A DNA stretch of 33,557 nt from assembly GCA_014376525.1 (NCBI GenBank), contig JACMRI010000052.1:1-33557 (forward strand), written 5' to 3'. This stretch comes from Bacteroidia bacterium. Lineage in GTDB: Bacteria > Bacteroidota > Bacteroidia > UBA4408. Made by a program: the position numbers and the translations under genes. Of the stretch, positions 24,160-32,537 are shown piece by piece; the first letter of the stretch is position 1, and each line of letters begins with the position of its first letter. The notes beneath the pieces are model-generated. The model searched no databases, was not told the DNA's origin, and was given only the letters and a program-made list of their open reading frames with translations.

Positions 24160-25221
24160 ATGAACACAGTTATTGATAATAAAAGTTACAAAATACATCT
24201 TACCAATAATTTTGAGCAAGTGCTTGTGCAATTTATTGCCATAAATACCTACAGTGCAGTGGTATATTTGTTTGACGATAACACCCATCGATTATACGGT
24301 AGTACTACCTATTTTAAAAATAAAAAAATAATAATTATTGCCCCTGGCGAAACAAATAAAAATATAACAACCTGTGCTGCCGTGTGGCAGCAATTACTTG
24401 CACACAATGCCGATAGAAATATACTATTGGTAAATGTAGGTGGTGGCCTAGTAAGCGACTTAGGTGGTTTTGTAGCCAGTACCTACAAGCGAGGTGTACA
24501 TTTTATAAACATACCCACTACACTACTTGCCTGTGTTGACGCAAGTATTGGAGGTAAAACGGGTATTAATACTATTGATGCTAAAAATATGATTGGCACT
24601 TTTTGCAATCCACAATTAGTAATTATAGACACTCATTTTTTTAATACATTGCCCCAACAAGAGCTACTATCGGGCTTTGGCGAAATTATTAAACACGGAC
24701 TTATTACCAATGCAACTTATTTTGATGAATGTAATAACTTAAATTTAAACAATACTACGTTAGATTGGTATCCTATAATAGCAACATCATTACACATAAA
24801 AAAAAACATTGTAGCGCAAGATTTTGAAGAGCGCAACCTACGTAAAACACTCAACGCAGGGCATACTGTGGGGCACGCTTTAGAAACTATGCTAACCAAT
24901 ACATCAACCACGCATTACACCCACGGCGAATGTATTGCTGTAGGTTTGTTAATAGAAGCATACATTGCTAAACAACAACAATTACTTGCTGCTAAAGATT
25001 TTATAATTATTGAAAATTGTATAACAAAATATTATGCGGTAAAAAACATACTTAGTTTAATAAACAATTGGGAAGCCTTTAATAATACACTTTACAACGA
25101 CAAGAAGAATACAATTGGCACTATAAACGCATCGTTGCTTACGAGCATTGGTACGTGCCAAATTAATAGCACAATAACAACGCACGAAATTAAAAATGCA
25201 ATAGCACATTATTGTAATTAA
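24160..25221 (+). CDS. aroB: 3-dehydroquinate synthase
   Basis: NAD- and metal-dependent enzyme converting DAHP to 3-dehydroquinate in the shikimate pathway. At 353 aa it has the usual length. NAD-binding GGGLVSDLGGFVASTYKRG, PTTLLACVDASIGGKTGIN, the KNMIGTFCNP stretch and metal-site residues in GFGEIIKHGLI, NAGHTVGHALET and THGECIAVGL are all visible. The start is 67 bp from the proline dehydrogenase start on the other strand. Its stop TAA is directly followed by the aroA ATG, so the two are surely co-transcribed. Confidence 0.95.
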   Translation: MNTVIDNKSYKIHLTNNFEQVLVQFIAINTYSAVVYLFDDNTHRLYGSTTYFKNKKIIIIAPGETNKNITTCAAVWQQLLAHNADRNILLVNVGGGLVSDLGGFVASTYKRGVHFINIPTTLLACVDASIGGKTGINTIDAKNMIGTFCNPQLVIIDTHFFNTLPQQELLSGFGEIIKHGLITNATYFDECNNLNLNNTTLDWYPIIATSLHIKKNIVAQDFEERNLRKTLNAGHTVGHALETMLTNTSTTHYTHGECIAVGLLIEAYIAKQQQLLAAKDFIIIENCITKYYAVKNILSLINNWEAFNNTLYNDKKNTIGTINASLLTSIGTCQINSTITTHEIKNAIAHYCN

Positions 25222-26433
25222 ATGAACAATACACCACAAGCAATAGACTTACCTACCTCCAAAAGCCTTATAAACAGGCTGTTAATTATTAATGCCTTAA
25301 TGAATAATTGGGATAAATTAGACGAGTTAAACAACGGTAATGATGATGTAGTGGCTATGCTAACTGCCTTACAACAATTGCACAAACATGATGAGTGCAC
25401 TATAAACATTGGGCATGGAGGAAGTTGCATGCGTTTTTTAACAGCATACATTTGTACACAAACTAATAAAAAAATAACACTTACGGGTAGCGAGCGCATG
25501 TTGCAACGCCCCATACAGCCCTTAGTAGATGCCCTACGCAAGTTAGACGCAACAATTACCTACACGCACGAAAATGGTTTTGCGCCACTCTATATTGAAG
25601 GCACAACACTAACCGCTACACATACCATAGTAATAGATGCTAGCATTAGCAGCCAATACATAACTGCATTGCTACTAATAGCGCCTTATATAACGCACGG
25701 TTTACAATTGCGCTTAATGGGTAAAGTAGTATCTAACGCATACATACAACAAACCATAAGTGTAATGCAACACTACGGAGCAGCTGTAACTATGAATGAT
25801 AAAAGTATAACTGTACACCCCATACCCTACGCACAACCAGCTGCATCTATTGCTATTGAGGCCGACTGGAGCTCTGCCGCATTTTGGTATAATTATGTAG
25901 CAATAAGTAAAACTAATATTGTATTAAAATTAAACAAACTAAAAACTAACACCACACAAGGAGATGAGGCGTGTATGCACCTTTATGCCAAACTAGGAGT
26001 ACAATCGATGGTGGTTGATGATGGTATTGTGATTTCAAAAATTGAACACTTTAGTTTACCTACCACATTCAACATCGACTTAACAAACAACCCCGACCTT
26101 ACACAGCCATTAGCCATAAGCCTAGCTATGCTTGGTATACAAAGCACACTTACTGGTTTGCAAACACTTACCATAAAAGAAACTAACCGCATAGTAGCTT
26201 TGGTTACAGAGCTTGCAAAATTTAATGTACTGTGTACTACTAACTATATTGACAACTTAATTATTAATGCTACGCCAACTATAAGCTATAACAAAGCACC
26301 TATAGCCACCTACAACGACCACCGTATGGCAATGTGTTTTGCTCCTTGCGTGCAATTGTTCCCCACTTTAATTATTGAAAATAAAGACGTAGTAAGTAAA
26401 TCGTATCGAAATTTTTGGGATAATTTACGGTAG
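25222..26433 (+). CDS. aroA: 3-phosphoshikimate 1-carboxyvinyltransferase (EPSP synthase), divergent
   Basis: Transfers enolpyruvyl from PEP to shikimate 3-phosphate. Recognisable motifs: TSKSLINRLLI (Lys14, Ser15), LTGSERMLQRPIQPLVDALR, SISSQYITALLLIAP, IKETNRIVAL and YNDHRMAMCFAP. At 403 aa it is about 20 residues shorter than most. The PEP-site loop, usually GNAGTAMR, reads G64-H-G-G-S-C-M-R71, so the Asn, Ala, Thr and second Ala are all changed. Otherwise the substrate residues look intact, so I take it as functional. The start codon directly follows the aroB stop without spacer. Confidence 0.93.
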   Translation: MNNTPQAIDLPTSKSLINRLLIINALMNNWDKLDELNNGNDDVVAMLTALQQLHKHDECTINIGHGGSCMRFLTAYICTQTNKKITLTGSERMLQRPIQPLVDALRKLDATITYTHENGFAPLYIEGTTLTATHTIVIDASISSQYITALLLIAPYITHGLQLRLMGKVVSNAYIQQTISVMQHYGAAVTMNDKSITVHPIPYAQPAASIAIEADWSSAAFWYNYVAISKTNIVLKLNKLKTNTTQGDEACMHLYAKLGVQSMVVDDGIVISKIEHFSLPTTFNIDLTNNPDLTQPLAISLAMLGIQSTLTGLQTLTIKETNRIVALVTELAKFNVLCTTNYIDNLIINATPTISYNKAPIATYNDHRMAMCFAPCVQLFPTLIIENKDVVSKSYRNFWDNLR

Positions 26434-26588
26434 CATTGTCAATGTATATGTCCTGCCTAATTTAAACTAAAGATTCCCTTTTTTTACTCTAATTATAAAG
26501 ATACTTATACTCAACTTTACCAAAATACAATGGTGTAGCAATGTAGGTGCAGTTTAATTTATGTATTAAAAAACATGCTTACTTGTTA

Positions 26589-28217
26589 TTAACTAGTAAT
26601 TAAGTTTGTAAATTTAAACTCTGTACCATCAAACAAACCTTTGTCGCTTAGTTTTAATGCAGGTATAACCAGCAGCGCCATAAACGATAAGGTCATATAG
26701 GGCGCACGCAATGTGCTTCCCGCTTGCTTTGCAAGCTCATCTAAGGCTTCGTATAATGCTCCAATAACATATCCGTCATCAGTACTCATTAATCCGCCTA
26801 CGGGCAACGCTAACGATTTTACTCCATCCACATCAGCGTAACTAATACCCCCTTTGCAATGTATGAGCTCATTTATAGCTTGTAAAATAAATTCGTCGCT
26901 ACTACCGCACGCTACTATGTTGTGGCTGTCGTGTGCTACAGTGCTTGCTATTGCTGCTGTTTTAAGACCAATGTTTTTTATATATGCAATAGCAGGAGGT
27001 GCTTTATTGTAACGATTTACCACTACTATTTTAAGCACATCTTCGGCTACATTGTTTTGTGTTGATGCGTGTATTGTGGCTTGTGTGGCAGTAGTTACAA
27101 GCTGTCCGTCCTTTGGTACTATTACGTTTACACGAGTATCAGTACTTATGTTTAGTTGAATATCAGCAATAGTAATCGCATTAATATTAAACTGATTGAT
27201 TTCTTTTTCTTTTACAGTACTAAATAGTGCCTTTCCATCTTGCGCTACTTTAATGCCTTTAATAAAAGTACTGCTTACATTAAAATTGGTGAGATTATCT
27301 ACTGTAATAAAATCGGCACTATCTCCCACTTGCAACATACCGTGTGGTAAGTTGTAATGTTGCTTAACGTTGTGTGTAAGCGCACGCATTACATTCATTA
27401 CATTGCAACCAAAGGCAACTGCACGTGCAGCTATTTCGTTGAGGTGTCCTCGCATTAATTCGTTGGGGTGCTTATCATCACTACAAAACATAATCATGTG
27501 TGGATATTCATCTAACAATGGAATAAGTGCATCAAAATTTTTAGCGGCACTCCCCTCACGTATCAATACTTTCATGCCGTGTTGTATTTTGTGTAAAGCT
27601 TCAGCGTAAGTAAAACATTCGTGGTCGGTACTTATACCTGCATTTATGTAGGCTATGGTGTCGTTGCCCATTATGCCTGGCAAGTGTCCATCTATAGGTT
27701 TATTAAGTTGTTTGGCACTTGCTATTTTGCGCATTACTTCTTCGTCGGCGTTTAAAACTCCTGGATAGTTCATCATTTCCGATAAGTAATAAATACCGTC
27801 CCATTGTAGCATCGCGTGTATATCAGTACTATTAATGGTCGCTCCTGCAGTTTCAAAAGGGGTAGCAGGAACACAACTAGGTGCACCAAAATAAAAATAA
27901 AACGGCACTTTGTTACCGTTGTCAATCATGTATTTAACACCGTCTACACCGCATACATTTGCTATTTCGTGTGGGTCGCTTATAGTGCCAATAGTGCCGT
28001 GTGGCAAAGCTAAACGCGCAAACTCGCTAGGTACAAGCATAGAGCTTTCTATGTGTATATGTGCATCTATAAAACCTGGTAATATATATTTACTACAAAG
28101 CTCGGTAGTGGGCGTTATTGCCGTAATAATGCCTTTGTCAAAAGTTACTTGTGCGGGCGTTATAGTTTGCGTTATTACATCTACTACGTTGCCTGTTATA
28201 GTTTGGGGAGAGTTCAT
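26589..28217 (-). CDS. ade: Adenine deaminase
   Basis: Amidohydrolase that converts adenine to hypoxanthine in purine salvage. At 542 aa the length is usual. The metal-site motif PGFIDAHIHIESSML opens the barrel, followed by GTIGTISDPHEIANV, GHLPGI, STDHECFTYAEAL and MFCSDDKHPNELM. The C-terminal domain has the conserved GGISYADVDGVKSLALPVGG. It is convergent with aroA and lies 62 bp after the TPR gene; whether it shares that transcript is unclear. Confidence 0.95.
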   Translation of the reverse strand: MNSPQTITGNVVDVITQTITPAQVTFDKGIITAITPTTELCSKYILPGFIDAHIHIESSMLVPSEFARLALPHGTIGTISDPHEIANVCGVDGVKYMIDNGNKVPFYFYFGAPSCVPATPFETAGATINSTDIHAMLQWDGIYYLSEMMNYPGVLNADEEVMRKIASAKQLNKPIDGHLPGIMGNDTIAYINAGISTDHECFTYAEALHKIQHGMKVLIREGSAAKNFDALIPLLDEYPHMIMFCSDDKHPNELMRGHLNEIAARAVAFGCNVMNVMRALTHNVKQHYNLPHGMLQVGDSADFITVDNLTNFNVSSTFIKGIKVAQDGKALFSTVKEKEINQFNINAITIADIQLNISTDTRVNVIVPKDGQLVTTATQATIHASTQNNVAEDVLKIVVVNRYNKAPPAIAYIKNIGLKTAAIASTVAHDSHNIVACGSSDEFILQAINELIHCKGGISYADVDGVKSLALPVGGLMSTDDGYVIGALYEALDELAKQAGSTLRAPYMTLSFMALLVIPALKLSDKGLFDGTEFKFTNLITS

Positions 28218-28279
28218 TTATCTGTTAGATGATAGACTTTAAATAAGATATATTAAATAATTTAGTTTAGATATTTACG

Positions 28280-29503
28280 TTACTTACAAAAACTCATTTT
28301 GTCTTTAGCAGCTTGTTTATCGCCAAGGTCGGTGGCTTTTTGTAAGTCGGCACACGATTCATTTTTCTTGTTTAGCTTGTAATAACATTTACTACGGTTA
28401 TAATAGCCGTCGGCAGTGGGTTTTACACGTATGGCTGCGGTAAAATCTTCAATTGCTTTTTCGAATTTATTTTGTTCAAATAGTATTGTGCCTCGGTTAA
28501 ACAATGCAGGTTCATTATTCGCATCAAGCTCTATGGCTTTGTTATAATCTACCAAGGCTTGTGGTTTTTTGTTTTGCATAAGCCACGTGTGCGCACGTAG
28601 TTCGTACAGTTTGGCGTTGTTAAAATCTTTTATAATTGCTTTGCTAAAATCTTTATTGGCATTAGGATAATCTTTTTTTAATTTAAGCGCAATGCCGCGT
28701 TTCATAAATACTTCGGGCGTATTTGTTTTTAATATGGTTATCATATAGTTATAATCATCTAACGCTTTTTCGGGCATGTTAAGTTTTTCATAACACGTTG
28801 CTCGCAACGTTACAGTGCTGGCATCTACCTTTTTTTGTTCTATACTTTTGGTTACTTCAACTAATGCCTCTTTGTATTTTTGTTCGTCAAACATACATTG
28901 TGCGTTGTAATAATGTAGCAAAGGTTGCACATCGTTTAATGCTAAACCTTTGTCTATACTCACGGTGGCATCATTGCAACGTTTGGCTTTGCACAATAGT
29001 TCGGTTTGCTTTACATACATATCCAAGTTCTTTGATAATAGCCGTATACTTTCATCAAAACTTTTTATCGCATCAGCATCTTGTTTTAGTTCGTAGTAGC
29101 TAAAGCCTTTGTTAGCAAAGGGTTCGGGCAATGTAGCATCATACTTAGTGGCTTTGTTATAATCATCAATAGCTTCTTTGTATTTTTTTAATTTGAAATA
29201 ATAATCGCCTCTGTAAAGATAAGTGGGCGCATAATCGTTTTTTAGTTTTATGGCTTGTTCAAAATCTTTAAGTGCATCTATAGGTTTGTTTTGCAGCAAA
29301 TACGCGTGCCCACGTTCGGTATAGGCTTTATAGTTGTTTTTATCTTTTGTAATAGCAGTACTAAAACTTATGGTAGCAGCTATGTAATCGCGGGCGTCTA
29401 GTTTTTTAATACCATCGTCATAATATATATAGGCAGGTTGCGCTACAAGGCTTGTACTCATTGCTATACCAGCAATTACAAATAGTTTATTGAGTAGTTT
29501 CAT
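28280..29503 (-). CDS. Secreted tetratricopeptide-repeat protein
   Basis: 407 aa. Signal peptide at 1-21 (LFVIAGIAMSTSLVAQ), then TPR units along most of the chain, such as YTERGHAYLLQNKPIDALKD, YLYRGDYYFKLKKYKEAIDD and ALFNRGTILFEQNKFEKAIE. About nine or ten 34-residue units can be counted. It is a periplasmic or outer-membrane scaffold; the partner is unknown. It begins 7 bp after tadA and is the last gene of the folD operon. The C-terminus (CADLQKATDLGDKQAAKDK) is a Sel1/TPR-like ending. Confidence 0.88.
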   Translation of the reverse strand: MKLLNKLFVIAGIAMSTSLVAQPAYIYYDDGIKKLDARDYIAATISFSTAITKDKNNYKAYTERGHAYLLQNKPIDALKDFEQAIKLKNDYAPTYLYRGDYYFKLKKYKEAIDDYNKATKYDATLPEPFANKGFSYYELKQDADAIKSFDESIRLLSKNLDMYVKQTELLCKAKRCNDATVSIDKGLALNDVQPLLHYYNAQCMFDEQKYKEALVEVTKSIEQKKVDASTVTLRATCYEKLNMPEKALDDYNYMITILKTNTPEVFMKRGIALKLKKDYPNANKDFSKAIIKDFNNAKLYELRAHTWLMQNKKPQALVDYNKAIELDANNEPALFNRGTILFEQNKFEKAIEDFTAAIRVKPTADGYYNRSKCYYKLNKKNESCADLQKATDLGDKQAAKDKMSFCK

Positions 29504-29510
29504 TTTAAAA

Positions 29511-29954
29511 TTAATTGCGTAATTGCATAAAAAATTGTTGTAGTAAGCTTTTACATTCCAACTCCATAACGCCCGATATTACTTGTGTTTTGGGGTGTAT
29601 GAGTTTGTTGTTAATGGTAGTAAAACCGCGCTTTTCATCGGTTGCTCCATATACTATTGTAGTTATTTGACTCCAAGCTAATGCGCCTGCGCACATTACA
29701 CAAGGCTCAAGTGTTACATACAATGTACAGTTAGTCAAGTATTTGCCGCCTATAGCGTTAGCGGCAGCGGTTATGGCTTGCATTTCGGCATGTGCCGTTA
29801 CATCGTTTAATAATTCGGTAAGATTATGTGCACGTGCTATTACTTTTTTGTTAGCTACTATTACTGCTCCTACTGGAACTTCGTTTTTATCAAAAGCACA
29901 TTGTGCTTCTTTTAATGCTTCACGCATAAAATATTCGTGCGAAAATAATTCCAT
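29511..29954 (-). CDS. tadA: tRNA-specific adenosine deaminase
   Basis: Deaminates A34 to inosine in the anticodon of tRNA-Arg. The zinc site is complete: His55-Ala-Glu57 in HAEMQAI and Pro-Cys85-x-x-Cys88 in EPCVMCAGAL. N-terminal FMREALKEAQCAFDKNEVPV and the C-terminal region fit. At 147 aa it is a usual length. A guanine deaminase or other CMP/dCMP-type deaminase is less likely given the P-C-V-M-C-A-G-A pattern. It lies 6 bp after the methyltransferase and 7 bp before the TPR gene. Confidence 0.92.
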   Translation of the reverse strand: MELFSHEYFMREALKEAQCAFDKNEVPVGAVIVANKKVIARAHNLTELLNDVTAHAEMQAITAAANAIGGKYLTNCTLYVTLEPCVMCAGALAWSQITTIVYGATDEKRGFTTINNKLIHPKTQVISGVMELECKSLLQQFFMQLRN

Positions 29955-29960
29955 TTAGTT

Positions 29961-30647
29961 TTATTTTTTATCTAAAGTAATTAAAAAATAGTTGGGCTTT
30001 CCTATTTTAAATTTTGTTTGTATATAGTTTACTGCTTCCAAATAAAAATGAGATAGTGCCGACATAAATTTTGTATCCGTACGATTGTAATGGTGTGCGT
30101 AAGCTATAGGAATAACGCTACTTATAGGTAGTGCTAATGTATTAAACCAATTATTAATTTCGTTATAATTTAACACCAATGTATTTATGTAATCTTGTCC
30201 CGATTGTTTAAAATACAAATAGTTTTTACCCTCAGTGTTGGGTATGAGTATAAACAATTTTCCACCTTTGGCTAATGTATTGTATGCGTTTTTAACTATT
30301 GTTTCGGGGTATGGTAATAAAAACAAAGAATTAATTATACAGATGTAATTAATGCTAGTGTGTAAAGTTAGTGCCGTAAGTATATCTTGTGTGGCGTAAG
30401 CTAAATTAGGCGAAACAAAGTTTTTTTGTGCATTGTGTATTGAATCCTCGTCAATATCGTAGGCATTTACCTTTGCATTTTTTAGTGCAGACAAATGCCA
30501 ACTTGTTTCGCCATTACCACAGGGTACATCTATTATTGTGCACAGTTTTTTTTTGTCAATTTGAGCTACTATTGTCCTAGCAAATATCGTTTGTGGATAA
30601 ATGTGTTTGGCAATGTAATTATCTAATTTGTTTTTTAAAGTATTCAT
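29961..30647 (-). CDS. Class I SAM-dependent methyltransferase, substrate unknown
   Basis: 228 aa. The SAM-binding motif I is IIDVPCGNGETSWHLS (about residue 38-53), followed by the acidic residue of motif II in NAYDIDEDSI and motif III-like YATQDIL. A post-motif stretch, NAYNTLAKGGKLFILIPNT, completes the Rossmann fold. The C-terminal third is Tyr-rich and not diagnostic, so I cannot name the substrate. It lies between folD (7 bp) and tadA (6 bp); this context suggests nothing specific, though a tRNA or small-molecule substrate is conceivable. Confidence 0.85.
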   Translation of the reverse strand: MNTLKNKLDNYIAKHIYPQTIFARTIVAQIDKKKLCTIIDVPCGNGETSWHLSALKNAKVNAYDIDEDSIHNAQKNFVSPNLAYATQDILTALTLHTSINYICIINSLFLLPYPETIVKNAYNTLAKGGKLFILIPNTEGKNYLYFKQSGQDYINTLVLNYNEINNWFNTLALPISSVIPIAYAHHYNRTDTKFMSALSHFYLEAVNYIQTKFKIGKPNYFLITLDKK

Positions 30648-30654
30648 TTATTTA

Positions 30655-31536
30655 TTAATACTCAGGTGCATTTTTACTTGCCCACAAAGTATTCATTAAT
30701 AATGAAGCTATAGTCATAGCGCCTACACCGCCTGGTACTGGGGTTATGTAGCTGCATAGGGGTGCTACTTCATCAAACTTAACATCACCTTTTAGCTTAA
30801 AACCACTTTTGGTTTCGGTGCTTGGTACACGGTGTATACCTACATCTATTACGGTTGCACCCTCTTTTATGTATTCGGCAGTTACGTATTCGGGCTTGCC
30901 TATTGCCACTATAAGTATATCTGCTTGCTTACATATTGCTTTTAAATTTACGGTTTTACTATGGCATAATGTTACTGTACAATTACCTGGATAATCGTTG
31001 CGAGCCATAAGAATACTTAAGGGCGAACCCACAATATTACTACGCCCTAGCACTACACAATGTTTGCCTGATGTAGGTATGTTGTATTTTTCGATAAGCG
31101 TAATAACACCTAACGGAGTTGCGGGTATATACGTAGGTAAACGCTGTGTTAAGCGCCCTACATTTACACTATGAAAACCATCTACATCTTTGCGCGGATT
31201 AATAGTTTCTATTACCAAACGTTCGTTTATGTGTTTAGGTAAAGGGAGCTGCACTATAAGCCCATGTATTTTGGGATTATTATTTATTTCAATAATTTTA
31301 TCTAACAATTCTTTTTCGGTAATAAACGAGGTGTAACGGTGTATTGACGAAGTAAAACCTACCTCTTCGCAGGCTTTTTCTTTGCTAGCTACATACGTTT
31401 CCGACGCTGGGTCGCTACCTACCAATATTGCAGTAAGGTGCGGTCGCTCGCGCCCTTCGGCCATCATATTGGCAACTTCTTTTTGTACTTCATTGCGTAT
31501 ATCTTGTGCTACTTTTTTTCCGTCTATTAATACCAT
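30655..31536 (-). CDS. folD: Bifunctional methylenetetrahydrofolate dehydrogenase/cyclohydrolase
   Basis: Interconverts 5,10-methylene-THF and 10-formyl-THF, feeding one-carbon units to purine and formyl-Met synthesis. Motifs: ETYVASKEKACEEVGF with the catalytic Lys, GLIVQLPLPKHI, KDVDGFHSVNVGRL, the NADP loop VVLGRSNIVGSPLSILM and TPVPGGVGAMTIASLL. At 293 aa the length is standard. It is the first of a four-gene operon (folD, methyltransferase, tadA, TPR). A -7-like box lies 36 bp upstream. Confidence 0.96.
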   Translation of the reverse strand: MVLIDGKKVAQDIRNEVQKEVANMMAEGRERPHLTAILVGSDPASETYVASKEKACEEVGFTSSIHRYTSFITEKELLDKIIEINNNPKIHGLIVQLPLPKHINERLVIETINPRKDVDGFHSVNVGRLTQRLPTYIPATPLGVITLIEKYNIPTSGKHCVVLGRSNIVGSPLSILMARNDYPGNCTVTLCHSKTVNLKAICKQADILIVAIGKPEYVTAEYIKEGATVIDVGIHRVPSTETKSGFKLKGDVKFDEVAPLCSYITPVPGGVGAMTIASLLMNTLWASKNAPEY

Positions 31537-31571
31537 TGAGTTGTGTTTGAATAGTTCCTACTAATTATTTG

Positions 31572-31579
31572 CGAATTTA
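31572..31579 (-). promoter_or_regulatory. Possible -7 box of the folD operon
   Basis: TAAATTCG on the minus strand, 7 of 8 matches to TAnnTTTG, 36 bp before the folD ATG. The -33 element is not clear. Confidence 0.35.
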
Positions 31580-31641
31580 GCAATAAAAGCGGGCACAGTT
31601 TTATAAAAAGATTGAAATCAATTATAGCATTAAGTGCCTGT

Positions 31642-32050
31642 TTAAATTTTCTTGTTTAATAATTTTATGGCAGATGTTTTTACCAACTCTTCAGATGTTT
31701 ATAGGAGTAGTTCATAATTTCTACATAATCGTCTTTCGTTTGCGGACCAAAAAATATTCTTTCTATTACCCGTCGTTTATGTATTGGTTTAAATCCTTTG
31801 CCATTATCTGTTCTCATCACTATTTAAAGTAAATACCCAAACGTATTTTTGATGTATTCTCACATATCTCCTCTATAGCCTTCATCTGCCATTATTACTT
31901 TTATACCGCATAAAAAATTCTTTAAATACTCGCATTATTAAAATCGACTTCTCCTCAATTTGAATCCCAATGAGTAACTCAATATTACCATGATGAGCCT
32001 TAACAACGTAAGGCTTATTGGTTATATTTAAAAAAGGATTAACCCTCATA
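31642..32050 (-). pseudogene. Degenerate IS5-like transposase (C-terminal remnant)
   Basis: Reading the minus strand in pieces gives a transposase C-terminus split over several frames. The pieces are AHHGNIELLIGIQIEEKSIL, then MADEGYRGD (compare DKGYDGD of DDE enzymes). Next is GFKPIHKRRVIERIFFG (the R-W-V-V-E-R-T-F motif with the catalytic Glu), and last TSEELVKTSAIKLLNKKI and a stop at 31642. At least two frameshifts and stops break it, and the N-terminal part with the first Asp is missing. IS5-type is my best match from motifs; the exact subgroup is unsure. Clearly dead. Confidence 0.75.
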
Positions 32051-32070
32051 AATTATAAAGCGGGTAAAAG

Positions 32071-32115
32071 TCCCTAACACCAAAGCCAAGCAGTGCGTGG
32101 CTTTGGTGTTAGGGA
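32071..32115 (-). terminator. Strong hairpin, probable terminator of the decayed toxin-lipoprotein unit
   Basis: Perfect 18-bp inverted repeat TCCCTAACACCAAAGCCA with a 9-nt loop. On the minus strand it lies about 115 bp after the lipoprotein remnant and is followed by CTTTTACCC. It may instead belong to the end of the insertion-sequence remnant next to it. Confidence 0.6.
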
Positions 32116-32229
32116 TAAGTTATTACAAAATTATTTGCCTTTAAATCATTTAGTGCTAAATTTATTAATGATTCACAAATTACTTTTTGTTTCAATTTTT
32201 TCCAAAAGTTATATTTAAGTATTTTATAT

Positions 32230-32537
32230 TTAAATATAAATATGTGAATTTTTTTTATCTACACTTGTTTTTATGTCACGTTCCCAATCGTAACTAGCAT
32301 AAATACTTGAATCATTGGAGAAAATTATATCATTATTTTTTCTAAGTATAGTGTCTTTACCATTAAGTTTTTTTACAAAGTCAAATGGAGACGTTTCCCA
32401 ATAATCAAATTTTTTTAAGTGGTGGATACAAAACATTTTGTCTTGACTATTATTGTAAATTTTTAACTTGGTACTATCAATAACTTCGCAAGATTGAACT
32501 AGAACAACAAGTATTAAGAGAGCTGATTTTTATACAT
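32230..32537 (-). pseudogene. Lipoprotein gene with a frameshift in the signal peptide
   Basis: The track shows only 68 codons from 32436. Upstream in the same frame the sequence reads KSALLILVVLVQSCEVID, a lipoprotein signal with lipobox VQSC, but no start codon is in frame. An ATG at 32535-32537 lies in another frame and would restore MYKKSALLILVVLVQSC if one A were added to the A5 run at 32527-32531. The mature part (about 85 aa) has KLKIYNNSQDKMFCIHHLKK and no family I know. It lies directly after the decayed toxin-like gene, the usual place for an immunity or partner protein (inference). A sequencing error in the A-run cannot be excluded. Confidence 0.6.
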
